DNA of 64,000 nt from positions 1 through 64,000 of the forward strand of contig JASANE010027801.1 in the NCBI GenBank assembly GCA_030248225.1. Reading direction: 5' to 3'. Origin of the DNA: Trileptium ribeirensis. Lineage: Eukaryota; Nematoda; Enoplea; Enoplida; Thoracostomopsidae. Positions 1 through 12,059 of this stretch are shown here, piece by piece; the first letter of the stretch is position 1, and each line of letters begins with the position of its first letter. The position numbers and the translations under genes were made by a program. The notes under the pieces were generated by a model. That model saw only the letters and a program-made list of their open reading frames with translations. It did not search any database and had not been told where the DNA came from.

Positions 1-606
1 GTTACACCAGGGCTTTGCTACCGCTAGCACTTTTTTGACATTACTGTCAGAACAAGCCAAGTACCTGTGGGCGATTTGGAAATGGTTGGGGGTGGCAGAC
101 TAAAATGTGTTCAGAAATATAAGAAATCTAGCTAGATAAACGCCACAATTCCATCTATTTGAAAATATTAAGAAAAGTACAACTTGAATCAGATATGATT
201 ATTGTCAACATGAATTAAGCGTTGACTATAAGTTTGCAATGAATTGCGGTGGCACATAAGTTAAAATAACATATTCAAATTGCGTATACGCATCCCTTTC
301 TTTCGGGGGTGGGGTGCAGAATAAAGCAAATGTCCCTCCTAATTGGTCTATGCTTTAGCAACTGCGCTTTGCACACCCTGTTCCAAGAACAAAACATATA
401 AACATTATTAGCCTTAAAATTTTCGGTATTGCCTAAAATTAATTCTACTTAAAACGAAGTATACCCTACATTAATGCGTAGTGTGAACATATTGGCATTT
501 GTTGAACAAAATATATGAAAAGCGAAAGTACAACAGTTTTAAAATGCAGAAATAACAATCCAGCTTTAACAATACGATTCACAACGTTAGTAATTGGCAA
601 AGGCAT

Positions 607-665
607 ATTGTTGCGAAGCATTGCTTTAGCTGAGTTTGTCGTATGACGTATGTTTGCTCGTATTG
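607..665 (+). repeat. fragment of tRNA-related short repeat
   Basis: This stretch resembles the leader of the repeat copies near 27.05, 27.37 and 33.68 kb. It shares a GTTGCGA start, a run close to TAGCTGAGTTTGTCGT and a TTGCTCG-like end. The tRNA-like half is not present here, so I read it as a truncated copy. Judged by eye only. Confidence 0.3.
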
Positions 666-746
666 TATTAATTTCTGACTAAATTTAAGCATGCGTCAAA
701 TTACGATTTATCACGCACATTTAGTCACTATTAGCAAGAGTAGACG

Positions 747-899
747 ATGATCGCATCAACTGAAGACTATCACACTCCTCCGCAGAGTCGAATTTCATCA
801 ACTGCTGGAATTAGGAAGCTAAAAACTGCAAGTCATGGTTATGACATGACAATCACAAAATTTGGCAACTACTATTTCATTGGCATTCACAGTCAATAA
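747..899 (+). CDS. short exon-like ORF, unknown product
   Basis: A 50-codon frame runs from an ATG to TAA (first residues MIASTEDYHTPPQ, last GNYYFIGIHSQ). The predicted peptide is mixed and hydrophilic, unlike the Phe/Ile/Asn/Lys-rich noise of most AT-rich frames here. An AG preceded by a loose pyrimidine run lies just upstream, so it could be a spliced exon rather than a whole gene. I recognise no domain. ORFs of this length arise by chance in AT-rich DNA, so support is weak. Confidence 0.2.
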   Translation: MIASTEDYHTPPQSRISSTAGIRKLKTASHGYDMTITKFGNYYFIGIHSQ

Positions 900-1344
900 C
901 GGTTGTTAATATACTTATGCAAAACATAAAAAATGCTAAGAAATCTTTAAATGTAGTTTGATTTATAAGTTTGCCTAAAAGCCCTTTCGAAGTAATAAAG
1001 AGCTGGATACGCTAAGTGGAATACTGTTTGTATTCGACAAATACTTGATGTTAACGTGGCATTATGATAGTTGCGGTATTAGCTTACGATTGACTGGGAC
1101 CTTAAAAACTAAACGTATATTTATGTGTAAACTCACTAAGCGTTCTAGAACTCAATTTAACAGTCTTTTTCCAATACACGCTACTTTGTGGTAATTTGGT
1201 CATTCCTTTTTAAAGTCACACAAAAAATAAACATTCACAACTGCAATAAATGTCTGTCGCTCTAAAGATAAAGCAAAAGCATACGAACTATTGTGAAAAT
1301 CGACTAAAATTATTACAATCAATTAGCTGAGCTGAAGCTTTTAG

Positions 1345-1538
1345 TGTCTTGGCAAGACATACATTACAAAAGCAATAAACCTAAAAAGCTCACACATGCC
1401 TATGTGAGAGCGATGAAACGTTGTAAATTTGCAAACAAAACTGACAAAAATGAACGTTATTACTATTTTCCAACTCAAACAGCAATACCTCATTACCATT
1501 TTAGTTTTTACAGGCCGCAAGGTGATATACAAGACTAA
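1345..1538 (+). CDS. candidate exon, unknown product
   Basis: An open frame of about 64 codons follows a possible acceptor (…GCTTTTAG) and ends in TAA. It reads SWQDIHYKSNKPKKLTHAY at the start and FSFYRPQGDIQD at the end: basic, Tyr-rich, with no membrane segment. The frame would need one nucleotide from a preceding exon. A GTGATA donor-like site sits near the end (after …CGGCAAG in sense), so it could also be internal. No family recognised. The opposite strand is open over the same interval, which lowers confidence. Confidence 0.28.
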
Positions 1539-2639
1539 ATATTTAGAGGTTAATCCATGACCTTGGTAGAAGTATCCATATTTGATTTTTCATACCAGTT
1601 TTTTTGCGGCAACTAAAATCGTTTGCTACAACCTTGTGCAAATATCATCATTTCATCTCCAAATTTTACGGCGTATCAGTGGAGTTTAGTCAGATGCCAG
1701 TGTTTCAATCACCTATGCTTGATATGCATATGTAATATGACAATAGATAATATATTTATATAAGCAATAAGTGCCACGAGGACGAGATCCCAACTACCGT
1801 AGACTCCTTGAAAATATTAATTTTATGACGTAAGTTGCCTAAAACTGCAGTTTCTCGAAAAGATGGAAATGAACCTGTGGACCTATAAATTTTTATGATT
1901 CAAGTGAATGAAACAAGTGCTTCATGAGATCCAAAGAATTAAAAATTTAGGCCTCAAAAGACGGGTTGTTCGGTCATAGCATGGCACCAAGAGAAAAAGA
2001 AGTAAGGGTTTTTATGCCCTTGTATATAGAAAGAACATGTGAATCTGTACAGACGTCAAAATGAAAATTAACAAATTTAGATGCTTTATAACGTAAAACT
2101 TAGAAAATGGGATTTTTCAGTGCCAATATATAAAGATGTGCAGCCAGGAATCTGTGTCTAAAAACCACACAACTTCGCATTAGGGCAAAAATTTTGATCC
2201 TCACCGACATCGATCTGACCAGCCGTAGTTGAGTTATGAGTGCGCCGAAATTTATCATAATAAAATATTTTAAGGCCCAACTACAAACACAGTATCTGGG
2301 AATAACTAAATAATACAAGGCTCATTACCTACGGAGGTTGGGAATACATACATATATCATTATTATATATATTATATATAATAATATTACATACATATAT
2401 CATTATATACAATTAAAGTAATAACATCGGCATTTAGACAAAGCGGCTAAATGTAACATATGTGTATCTATGTGTATATATAATGTCATGCTTGTCCATA
2501 TGAGCAGAGGGTTACGCCTATGGCATGTTACTATCTGAGACCCCCCGCCCCAAAACGCCCCATCCCGCACGCTAAATGTGCACAAAAAATCTTAATATAT
2601 CTGAAATTATGAGGATATATTGATGCAATTATAGCAAAC
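1539..2639. other. non-coding AT-rich stretch with microsatellite
   Basis: I see no supportable gene. The stretch contains a copy of the recurrent motif CCCAACTACCGT (1788-1800) and an AT microsatellite at about 2345-2412 made of ATATAT/ATTATAT runs with ACATACATATATC at both ends. A 72-codon minus-strand frame at 2100-2318 has no splice context and ordinary composition, so I do not call it. Confidence 0.5.
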
Positions 2640-3949
2640 CTTAGCAAACTATGAGCAGATTCGATGTTTGCGAGAATTTACCCCTCCGTTCCGCCGCATC
2701 CACCTTCCGCGTCGGCAAACCCGACGGATATTGCACGCCAATGATATATAATAATGTAACAGGCCCGTTCCGGCCCGTTACGCGTCTCTCACACGATCTC
2801 GGCGTCAAAATTGCTTAAACGTGCCTCAATTCGAGCTAGACAAGGTTTACAGGACCGAAATTTTCGTGGGTAACGGGGTGCCATGGTTTCCGATAATTGT
2901 GTTGCTCATTGCTATATTGCACATGCCTTTTATCATTGCTATGCTTTCTGTCATTGATATAACTTGCCGTTGCATGATATGCTTTATGTTTGCATAATTG
3001 GATAAGGTGCAAGTGAGCCTAGAGGAAACTGGTTTCGATAATTTGATTCAACTTAGAAAGACGAGGAATGTAGGAGAGTGCTTAACTAACCAGGACCGAC
3101 AACTCGAACGGAACTCGACCACTAGCCCCTACTTCCCTCATTGAAATTTCAAATTTCCGACCGTCAGGGAATAGGAGGCCACTGGTCGATTGAACCAGGC
3201 CCTTACCGCACAAGTAATCAAAATCAGGACTATCAATTTTACCTGGTTCCAGCAAACTATAGCCTAATGGTTGCGAAAGTAAGCTGAAATCAATGGGTTA
3301 CGGTAGTTTCCGATTATTCGGAAATAACAGACCTCGGGCCTGTTTATCAGCCCGTAACCGTCCAACGGTTCAGATTTACCGAACATGCCCCGAGTACTTT
3401 TCGGTAGAGAATTTTTAGTGCTCTCGAACGAGCTCGCAACATCGCAAATCGCTGTAGGAATTCCTGAGATATTCTAGGGACAAACGGGTAAACATTCAAT
3501 TAACAGCCAATACTTAACGCTAGGTTTGGCTGGTGACCATGGTCCCGAGTGGGCCTGATATAGGCTTATATGGAAATATAGTTATGCATATATATGTGTA
3601 CTGCTTGATCTTCGTGACTCGCTGTGTCTATTTGTCCGCCCCACTGTATCAAAACCTTTCTTTTTATAGCATCCTTGAAGCCTAAATTTGCCTGACTACC
3701 ATACTAACAACTCGCTTTTCTGGTTACCATCGGATCAGTGATGGAAAGTGCGCGTGTTTCCGAGTAGCCTACCCATTTAGACATCTAACGAGACCAGACG
3801 GGTCTCGACCCGGCCTGTCATTCCGCTGCTATGTAACTTATTTGGCTGTTCCACAATGTACAACAAAAAAATTTAACGTAAACGCCCGTCCGTTTGTACC
3901 AACTCCGTATTTGACCCTTGACCACAAATAGGCTCATGCGACCCCTCAT

Positions 3950-4345
3950 TATGCTCGCCTGCTCCTGGCGAGTGCAACGATATCCAGCGGGTCTCCGTTT
4001 GACCCCTCGCTAGCTTGCTATGACCCGCCAAAGTGCCCCCAATTTGGCATACCGACGGAAAGTTGGTACAGACCAACCGAAAATTTAACCCCAACTCAAA
4101 AGTAGGCAAAACACCCCTCGTTGCAATCGCCACGTCGAGACATCTTCAATGATGCCCGGCGGGTCTCCGTCAGTTACCCCGTTAACCCGGGACGGCCAAA
4201 AAAGCGCCCCCACCATTAGCGATACTCTCTTTATCAGTCGTGATTTTAGTGCTCCCCTAACCGCCGTCTTCAAAGCAGGGAAACCACATCGCCTTCCCAA
4301 GGCGAGTTCAACGATGCCCGGCGGGCGTCGCTCCGCCCAACCGTT
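3950..4345. repeat. imperfect tandem repeat, about 165-171 bp unit
   Basis: Three diverged units can be aligned on the phrase CCGGCGGGTCTCCGT or its variants, near 3985, 4157 and 4320. Each is preceded by a CAACGAT or CAATGAT word and followed by CCCC-rich DNA. The spacing is about 171 and then 163 bp. Function unknown. It lies at the start of the most C-rich part of the block. Confidence 0.45.
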
Positions 4346-4629
4346 AGCACCGGAGAGCCCGCTGAAACCCTGTATGCTAATACATGTCGGAACCCAAAAT
4401 TGGGTCCCGATCCGCCACTGCGTCTACCCCCTCGTGTTTGGTGTCATTCGGCCCCGTTCTTCGTCCTGGGACCGAATTTCGCCCCAGCCCCTCGAAATTC
4501 CCTCGGGAACCCCTGTCCCGACTCCCTTCCCGTGCCCTTTCTCTTCCGTTTTTCCTTTTTCTTTTTCACTCTCTCTAACCGACTTCGTTGGTCGGTTGTC
4601 GCTGCCGTCGTGGTTGTGTTGTGTGTGCG

Positions 4630-4806
4630 TGTCGTTGTTGTTGTTGTTGTTGTGTGGTGTTGTTGTTGTTGTTCTGCATGTTTCTGGTGTGAACTTGAAC
4701 GACCTTTCTGTCGCTCAGGTCGCCTGTGTGTCTCATGTGTAGTGTGTATGTGTTCATGAGTACTGTATGTATGTGTGTATGTATATAGATATACATATAT
4801 ATATAT
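4630..4806. repeat. microsatellites (GTT)n then (TATG)n/(TA)n
   Basis: A run of GTT/GTG trinucleotides occupies about 4633-4675. It is followed at about 4741-4806 by TATG, TGTG and then a pure TA run. These simple repeats create the long valine/cysteine/leucine-rich and histidine/threonine-rich open frames seen on both strands here, which I do not regard as genes. Confidence 0.8.
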
Positions 4807-5671
4807 AGTATGTAGGAACATGACAAAAAACAGGACAAGACGTACAAAATTCTGCTAAATTTCTAAGTTTTACGGACGGACTGGACGCACCAGACTAAGT
4901 AGGACCGGGGGTATGTTTAGGGCCTTCCCGTGGGCTCTGGGAGTTCCTGAATAGGACCCCCGATAGCCCAAAGGATGCATAGGAATATGACGCACCCCCA
5001 AACAAAAAGGGAGCTCATTCCTACCGTCGGTTCCCCCCTTGGGACGCCTAAAGACGTCCTGTCGGGATATTTGAATAGCTGTCAGTTAGGAATGCTAGGA
5101 ATGTTTGGCTTTATCATATAAGCCAACATGTAAACCTGCAATGTTTGCACGTTTACCCATGGATCTGGTAGTAAGATTTAACCCCAGATGGACTCTTGTT
5201 AAGCTTAATTGGGTGATGGATGAGGCAGCTAACTCGCTAAATAGCAGAAATTTGACCTTAGATCGGCGAGTTAGCTGGGGGAAATTTGATGAATGAGGAC
5301 AAGAAGACACAAAAAGATAGATTCCAGCTTACTTCAAGCATGTTTATGTGCCAAACTTGGTTTTGAAATTTTAAATATGACGGGTGATTTAACCGTTTTC
5401 GTGGGACATTTGGGGGATAACGACCAATCTAAGTTAGGTAAGAGGTTTAAAAAATCTGAGTAATGGAATTTGGATAAGTTTCTGACAAGAATTTGGGAAT
5501 ACAGATGGGGTAAGATCTGAGATTTTTGGGGAAAACTCACTGATGGTCGACCTCCGAGTATTCGGAGGGTTCAAATTTGATGTCGGCGATTTCGATTGAA
5601 GCCGACTCTCTCTAAAAGGGACCCAGGGTTTACGATAGCTGTCAAAATCAAAAGCTTGGGAATTTTTCGAT

Positions 5672-5693
5672 TGGGCGCCCGGGTTTGAACTCG
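5672..5693 (+). other. primer-binding-site-like sequence of an LTR element
   Basis: The sequence starts TGGGCGCCCGGGTTTG and is the reverse complement of what a tRNA 3' end with CCA and a T-loop (GTTCAAAC) would look like. LTR retroelements carry such a site just inside the 5' LTR. A shorter relative, TGGGCGCCCGTCGATGG, occurs near 6122. No LTR boundary or matching second LTR was found, so this is only suggestive. Confidence 0.3.
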
Positions 5694-7261
5694 AAAAAGT
5701 GGGCGTTAAAAGAGCTTCTCCGATTGGATAGCGACAAAATCGCTATCCTTCAATATAGGCGAAAATTTTGAGGCGACGACTACCGCGTCGTCTCTTGGAA
5801 TCAGTTCGACTTCGGCAGCGCGGAGTTCGGTCGACTTTACTGACCGGCTCCGACGCTTGGATTTATTGTATTGTTTCGCAGCTTTCGTTACTCTTTCGTG
5901 TTTTTGTTTTTCGACTGGCGTTTGGAATGGAATTAGACCGACGGAGGACCCGCGTAGGCGTCTTTCGTCTCGCGGAAGGGGACTAGCTATCGCTGGCCCT
6001 GATCAAATATTGTAAGTCAAAGGGAGCTGCCAGAGTATGGGGGTTTATTTTCCCCAGACATGAATGTAACAGACCAAAGTTTTAGTTCGCGGTAGCACGA
6101 TTTGTTTCCCATAGGATCACTGGGCGCCCGTCGATGGACGTCCCTCTTCCCACCCTGATTTGCTACGTTTTTACATGTTCCTTGACAAACCTCCTCGAGT
6201 CTAGTTCCGTTTAGGCATCGCGAGCGAATGCACGGAGGGTGTTAGGTTGTAAACACAAAAGCCGAAGTAGTTCTGATTCCCCGTGGTCATAGGTAAGGCA
6301 AATCAAAATGGACACTTCTCGTCCACGTGTTTTGCATGACTTCTTAGTTTTGAGTTAGGGCTGTCAAATTTTCCTGAGCTGACCACGGCAAAATTTCCCG
6401 GACTATTTATAGGGACAGGCTTGCTTGCTCATTGTTATGGTTTACAAATTTTCAGCTTAGTGGACTGTTCGATGCTCATGCCGCTGCTTGAGCTAGGACC
6501 CACATTAGTTAGGGACGGAGGATTAGCCTCTGTTGGGCTTTAGAAAGCCCTAAAATTTATTTTGTCAGTTGAGTTAAGAAAATTTGGGGGAATGTAAAAG
6601 ACTAAACAAATTCTAAGCAATTTCAGCTTGAGCATAAGGTTTTTTCACTCCGCAAGGAGCAAAATTTATACATCGTTTGAACGCATGCATCTTGGTTTCT
6701 ATCTCTGACTTGCGCCATTAGGCGACGTGTTCACTACTAAAAGTAATTCGAAACTGGTATAGCGATTAGTCTCGAACGCCCGAGACCCCGCCAGCCCCAT
6801 GACGCTCCCGACCAAGTACTAGTAAAAGATACTACTTCGGAAAGCCTACTGCGAAACTACCTCGACTAGGCTATTAGGTTACCATGGCTCATTGTGGCAA
6901 GAACACGTGGTTAAGCTTCACGGTAGCGCGTAGGAAATCACCTCCTATTAAAATGAACGGATGACTTGGTTAAGTACTAAAATCTGCCATGAGCAGCGCC
7001 TTACTAAGCACGTTAGGGTGCTCTGAGTTCAAAATGAAATCACAATACTCCCATTTTTATAAAGAAAAAAATCGCGACCTTTCGCGAGTCGTTTTGACCC
7101 CAAACCGAGTAAGTGCAAAACCCTGTTTTCTTTTCAGAGCGACTTGATCGCTGAGTTTAAGTATTTTTCTATTTTACCACTGGTTGCCCGTTAGGCTATG
7201 TACTATGTATGCCCTCGCTTTGATTTTTGCTGTTTTCCTCTCTCTCATTTTTCAATTTCCC

Positions 7262-7340
7262 TTGTCAAGTTTCGATCCTGCACGGAGAATTTAAGTCGGC
7301 TGCAGATCTTTCAGTTTTAACCACTGGACCATCGAGGTCT
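7262..7340 (-). repeat. tRNA-like fragment (A box and degenerate B box)
   Basis: On the minus strand TGGTCCAGTGGTTA (plus-strand 7318-7331) matches a Glu/Gln-type tRNA A box. About 40 bases downstream GGATCGAAACT resembles a B box. The would-be acceptor stem arms do not pair, so it is not a functional tRNA. A SINE head or tRNA pseudogene is more likely. Confidence 0.3.
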
Positions 7341-8300
7341 GAACAAATTTATTAAAATTTCAGTGATAACTCAACTGCACGCGTTCGATAGTGCAGTTGA
7401 GACACTGTACAATTTCGATGTGTACAGTGTGATAAGGCAATAGGATAAGCGATAGAGAGAGGACGGCAAAGCAAATAAAAAGCGACCAAGGAAACAAAAT
7501 AGGAACAGAGCAAGAAAAAGGAAAGAAAGGAACCAACCCAAAACAACCACAAAAGAAAAGTACCAACCCACCCCAGGTGAAACGAGTCCCAGTTGCCGGA
7601 CGGGCACGACAGTCCGTCAAAACAGTTAAAAATGCGGCCTCGGTCGCCTAGGAAATAGCAAGGGATAACAACTGCTCGTGCCACTTATCTATTTAGGCGG
7701 TCGAAATAGTAACCAGGAGCGTTCCTTCAAGGCGATTAAAAAACTCTGTCACCTGCCGACATAACATAGTTCAAGGGACCCTCCGCCGCCAAAATCAACC
7801 GCATTGCCACCGGCCTACCGGTTATGGACTACTAGGACTCGGGATAACCAAACTCCCGGCTGGACTATTAAAATTGCGGAGACAACGACTATTGGGGGAT
7901 TAGAGAAGAATCTGGCCGTAAGACGGAATGAAATGAGTGACTTTTTAGGGACGCTAGGCACCATTTGTAGGACAGGTAATGCACACGGACAGCGTTTTAA
8001 CATCTGACCGCGATGTAGGCGCCTCGTTGGTTGAAACAGGATTGACAGTTTGTACTCGTTGACGATTATCAGTAATCGGCTGTTCTGACCATGTAATGAT
8101 TTGTACCTTATTTGATTTTTTCTTTCATGCGACTGAGTTTTATCTTGTATGGTAGGCCTATGTTTCCCCCGTACCCGGATTCATGCCCTGTCACTGCTGT
8201 AACGAACCCGCTCCCTTCCCCGCATAGGTCTCGAATTACGTCCGCCGCCGCGCGCGATTAAGAGCGAACTTTGAAGCACGCCAGACACCTAACCCGAGCT

Positions 8301-8390
8301 ATGGCGGACCTAGTTGAACGCCTCGGGCACAGATTTTGGTCCGGTACTACCGGGAACGACATCGCTTGCGCTTCCCCCTTTTCTCTTTAG
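8301..8390 (+). CDS. very short ORF in the GC-richer block
   Basis: ATG in good context (GAGCTATGGCGG) opens 29 codons beginning MADLVERLGHRFW and ending SPFSL before TAG. The composition is protein-like, but the length is well within chance. No domain seen. It could be an upstream ORF or a remnant of a retroelement gene. Confidence 0.12.
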   Translation: MADLVERLGHRFWSGTTGNDIACASPFSL

Positions 8391-9628
8391 CACTAGACAG
8401 GGGAACGAATGCTCGGACGGGTAAATTAGTACTACCGTAGTCCGTATTTACGTGTGTATCATACTAAATGCCCTTTGTTAACCGACACTGTACATAACTC
8501 TTAATAAACTCTTGAAAATCACTTGGCGTGTCCCGTGTTGTTGATCTACTGGCGCAATAAGGACGTTCAAATGAATGGGTCAACTCTGCGTGCCACGGCT
8601 AGACGAGGGGAATGTCCTAAGCCCTGACACGTGCAGTTCGCCACCAGTATTTGTATATGAAAATCGCGGAATTGTAGCGAGAGTGGTCCACCCAATTTGT
8701 CAATCGAACTCGCTCGTGAAATCAGTACGCGCAAATAGGGATAAAATTTACTAGGAAAACGTTATTACCAAATACGGATAAATAATAGGTTATCAGGATA
8801 CCGGTCAGATAGTCCGACGTTAAAATCTCAGGGCATGTCGGAACCCTGTGGGGGCCATATGGCTACCACGGATAAAGTGTTCTGCTGAGGATAAACTAAG
8901 TGAAATTCAAAATTTACCTTGTAAAACCAAACCTATCACGCATTTTACTTTAGATTACGCTAGACAAAACAACCTCCATTAGACTAGGACAGGGAATATT
9001 GGTTTGACATTATGACCTGTGAGCAGGTTTCAGTGTCAACCTCCCTGGGGGACCTCAGCAATCATACCCCGATACTAGACACGTGCGCAACCAATCGGGC
9101 GGGGTCCGAACCCGTGAAGCGCGCCTGCGGCCTGCTAAGCTCCGTAACTTCTTGGGTCTGACCAAGAAAAGTGGCTAATTCGTAAAACTTAGGGTCCGCC
9201 CTTGAGGTTATGATAGCCGGGGTCGTAAGGGCATGGTGTTAGGAAGTTGCGCCATGCAGCTGCGTCACCGTTATTACAATAATAAGGCCTGGATCTGTGT
9301 TGCACTCCTAAGATGTTATATGTAAAGATGATTCTGTTAAATCATTTTCGATGCCAGGAATCAAACCAGCAAGTCACCAGGTAACTTCGCGCCGGAAATG
9401 ATATTCTATCGCTAACATATTGAACTTACTTTCATGAGACACCGAACGGGTAGCTATGGACGACGTAGTATTGAGAACGTAAGGAAAATGCAAAAATCTT
9501 ACCTTCTCTATGCGACTAAAGCAGAAGAAAAAGTGTTACTCTTAAGCATTATAAAAATGAAATTAATATCTTCTTCCCTAAATTTTAAACCGGAATAAAC
9601 ATAATTATGCTTCCAAAGTAAATGTAAA

Positions 9629-10052
9629 TTAAACTGTCTTATATTTATAAACTTCGATCCATTTATAAACTGCTTCGAAACTTTCAAAGGCATAACTGCG
9701 AGTAGACTCCGTCTGATTGTACCGTGAGACGAAACTATTCATTATCGTGACGCAAGATATAAATAATTCTTGGCCGAAAGACTTCGAAGTCACGAAAAGT
9801 AGCGTTAAATTTCGAAGGTCTAAAATCCCGTACGATTCAATGTACGTACAAAAATCGGGTTGACATGCTTCATGATTTTTGTAAAACTTGGTATACATTT
9901 CACTTCTTGTACTTTATTCGATGCAAAATTGCAAACCATGGCATTATGTAAGCGCATTTAGTGATGCGCACGCTTTTTCAGTATTGAACAAACCTTGCTG
10001 TTATAATGCAAAGGTTTTCTCTCAATAGTTCGGCGAGAACATGAAATAAGTT
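9629..10052 (-). CDS. candidate two-exon gene end, unknown product
   Basis: On the minus strand a strong acceptor (TTTTTTGTTTTACAG) precedes a 59-bp exon at 10052-9994 reading NLFHVLAELLRENLCIITA. It ends in phase 2 at a GT donor (GTTTGT). After an 82-bp intron an AG at 9912-9913 opens an exon at 9911-9629 in the matching phase. This exon has about 94 codons with mixed composition (for example HEACQPDFCTYIESYGILD, FEAVYKWIEVYKYKTV) and a TAA stop. The phase match and balanced amino-acid use support a real 3' gene end. The donor is weak and no family was recognised. The nearby ORF at 10282-10521 does not join in phase. Confidence 0.35.
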
Positions 10053-10281
10053 CTGTAAAACAAAAAATTCTATGTAAAACTGTGAGCCCAGGTTAAGCTT
10101 AATAAGCTAAGCTTAATAACCTATGGTTAGGTAGGTATTAAAATTAGGCTTAGGTCTAGGTTCAGGTTTTACATTAGATTTTGGGTGAAAAATCTTTATT
10201 CAATCACCATTGATGCGAAAGATCCGACCTTTTACGTTAGGGATGTGGACTCGTAGGCTTGACATCATCCCTTTACTATTG

Positions 10282-10521
10282 TCACGCACCTTTACTAAGT
10301 CGAATATGATCGTCAGCCATGTTACCTTCACGATGTGGCCGTGGCGTAAAACTTAGACGATGCTGATAGGAAACTTGTGGTATTTCGACTGATATTGTTC
10401 GACATGGCTCGACTTCGTCGAAAACACCAAGCGACGTCCGGGACATTCGCAATGAAGGCGAACCAAAATTACCTTCGGTTTTACTTTCAGACATTTGAGT
10501 TGGAATTGAATTTCGTACCAT
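10282..10521 (-). CDS. candidate first exon, unknown product
   Basis: ATG in favourable context (CCAAAATGG) opens 79 codons reading MVRNSIPTQMSESKTEG and later HRLSFTPRPHREGNMADD, with a GTGCGT donor-like site just before the stop. The composition is Ser/Arg-rich and plausible for a cytosolic N-terminus. However, another minus-strand frame and one plus-strand frame (10377-10619) are open over the same DNA, so which frame is real, if any, is unclear. Confidence 0.2.
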   Translation of the reverse strand: MVRNSIPTQMSESKTEGNFGSPSLRMSRTSLGVFDEVEPCRTISVEIPQVSYQHRLSFTPRPHREGNMADDHIRLSKGA

Positions 10522-10917
10522 TTTGGACAGTATATGTTATTTTTATTAAATTTTACACTTTTTCAAAGCGTTTATTAACCAAAATTATAGTACAAGCACA
10601 AGTTCACAAACATGTGTAGCATGAAAATGAGTATAATTGTTCGTTGTTTGTGGAAGATTTCGTTAACGCACACGATAAACTGGCGAATACGCGAAATTAG
10701 AAATAAAATTGTCACAATTTAAACTAGAGACGACATTTCAATAATTTTAGCTCATGGTATGTTATTAAAATATGAAAAGAGACGAAAGGGCTTACTGTAA
10801 CGTTTGTACCGAATGAAAAACATAAGGTTAAAAGTCATAAACACAAAACTAAAACCTTTTAAATCCAAAATATTACACAAATCGTTGCTTATTGTTGTTT
10901 CCACCTTTATGTAGACC

Positions 10918-11097
10918 GAGGTACCAAGCCCCAGGACGGGTTCCGGGTTCTCCCGGGGGAAGATCGTCCGAGGGAGGGGAGGCGATGCCTACCGCCTCGT
11001 CAGGCGATGGGCGCTGGGACACCTTTAATGGGAGCGGTAGCCGACGCCTCGTGGGAGGTGGGGGTGTCGGAAAACCAGGGAGGTAACCCTCCCTAAG
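10918..11097. other. GC-rich island in AT-rich DNA
   Basis: About 180 bp of CCGGGTTCTCCCGGGGG-type DNA with sharp edges against AT-rich flanks. Open frames on both strands follow from the composition. It resembles in style, but does not clearly match, the islands at 11.35-11.47 and 15.16-15.26 kb. Probably part of a mobile or repeated module. Confidence 0.5.
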
Positions 11098-11555
11098 AGC
11101 ATGCATGATTCTCAATCAAGGGTAAAATAATTCATTAGATAAAATTAATATCTTGAAGTAAAACTGATTTGATTATAAGGATCTATGTCACCGTCAGGGT
11201 CGGTAGTTATATCGTTCGAAAAACCAACAGCTTAGTGCAGGTGGTACTGGAAAGTTGCAGCACTTCTCCCCATGCATGCATCTCGACTTGGGCGTAGGCT
11301 TAGTTTAGGCAATTTATATATAAGACAGGAAGATTTCAGTTTAACGCGTGCATTCTGAACCCGAGGTCCAGGGGATAGCCGGTACCGGAGGAAGTCGGTT
11401 TGGGGTCTCCTGCCCGGCAGCCGGAGGAGTGTACAGCAGGGTGGAAGGTGCGCGACGGGAGGGGTTCTAAATTTTTCCAAAAGTTTTTCACTTCTCTACA
11501 ATTACGGTAATTTTACCCAGTTTTTCCTAAAATATCCCCTAATTTTTATCAATTT

Positions 11556-11951
11556 ATGGCTATTTTTTCTGGTTCTCTCCACTTTTGCCAATTATTGCGA
11601 AATGTAGCGAGGATGGCCAGGGGAGTTTTGGACCGCCTTCAGAAAGGGGGGATGTCGGCGTCACTGACAAAAGATGTGACGCCTCAGAAGGAGTCAGAGA
11701 CGCATCAGAGAGAAGTGCACAACTGCACCCCCTCCACTGGACAGCATGTGACTAAATCATGGACGATTCTACCTCGACCTCTTATCTCATTGGTTATTCC
11801 TAGATGTAGATTATTGGATGTAGAACCTAGAGTCCGGTGTGTTTTCTGTTGGTGTGGCATAGAAAATGACTTTTGGAAAATAACGGAAGCTATTAAAAAT
11901 ATGTTAGGACCTAGATTTCCGAATTTATCTTTTGATAAATATGATCTGTGA
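11556..11951 (+). CDS. 131-codon ORF, unknown product
   Basis: One of the longer frames in the window that is not explained by low complexity. A first ATG lies at 11556, and a second at 11613 starts the better-looking part (MARGVLDRLQKGGMSAS). The middle has a CVFCWCG cluster, and the end reads MLGPRFPNLSFDKYDL before TGA. No signal peptide or membrane segment is obvious. It follows a GC-rich patch (11350-11470) and a T-rich tract like those beside the minisatellites, so it may belong to a mobile element. Not recognised. Confidence 0.35.
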   Translation: MAIFSGSLHFCQLLRNVARMARGVLDRLQKGGMSASLTKDVTPQKESETHQREVHNCTPSTGQHVTKSWTILPRPLISLVIPRCRLLDVEPRVRCVFCWCGIENDFWKITEAIKNMLGPRFPNLSFDKYDL

Positions 11952-12059
11952 CCTTGATAACATGGTCTCTCACTTTTCTTGTCGACAAAAACTTAGAAGA
12001 AGGTTGGCTAAAATTGTTTAAATATTGCTAAAATTGGAAAATTAAACGACGCGAGACTA

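Larger units (their letters stand above)
2640..9450. other. GC-richer block without recognisable genes
   Basis: Base composition changes clearly near 2640 and again near 9450. Inside, the DNA is close to balanced and rich in CCGG, TCGA and CCCC words; outside it is mostly A/T. No long credible coding frame is present. Signals suggesting retroelement or transposon origin are a primer-binding-site-like sequence (5672-5693), a tRNA-like A box/B box pair (7262-7340, minus), a purine-rich run (7440-7560) and an AATAAA-like end region around 8500-8515. I could not find a matching pair of LTRs by eye. Confidence 0.4.

Noticed and set aside
4149..4742. 197-codon plus-strand frame and overlapping frames in the GC-richer block
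   Set aside because: The second half is encoded by (GTT)n and pyrimidine-rich simple sequence. No domain, and the opposite strand is equally open.
9090..9170. B-box-like GGTTCGGACCC (minus strand) suggesting a tRNA
   Set aside because: No A box at the right distance and no acceptor or anticodon stem can be drawn.
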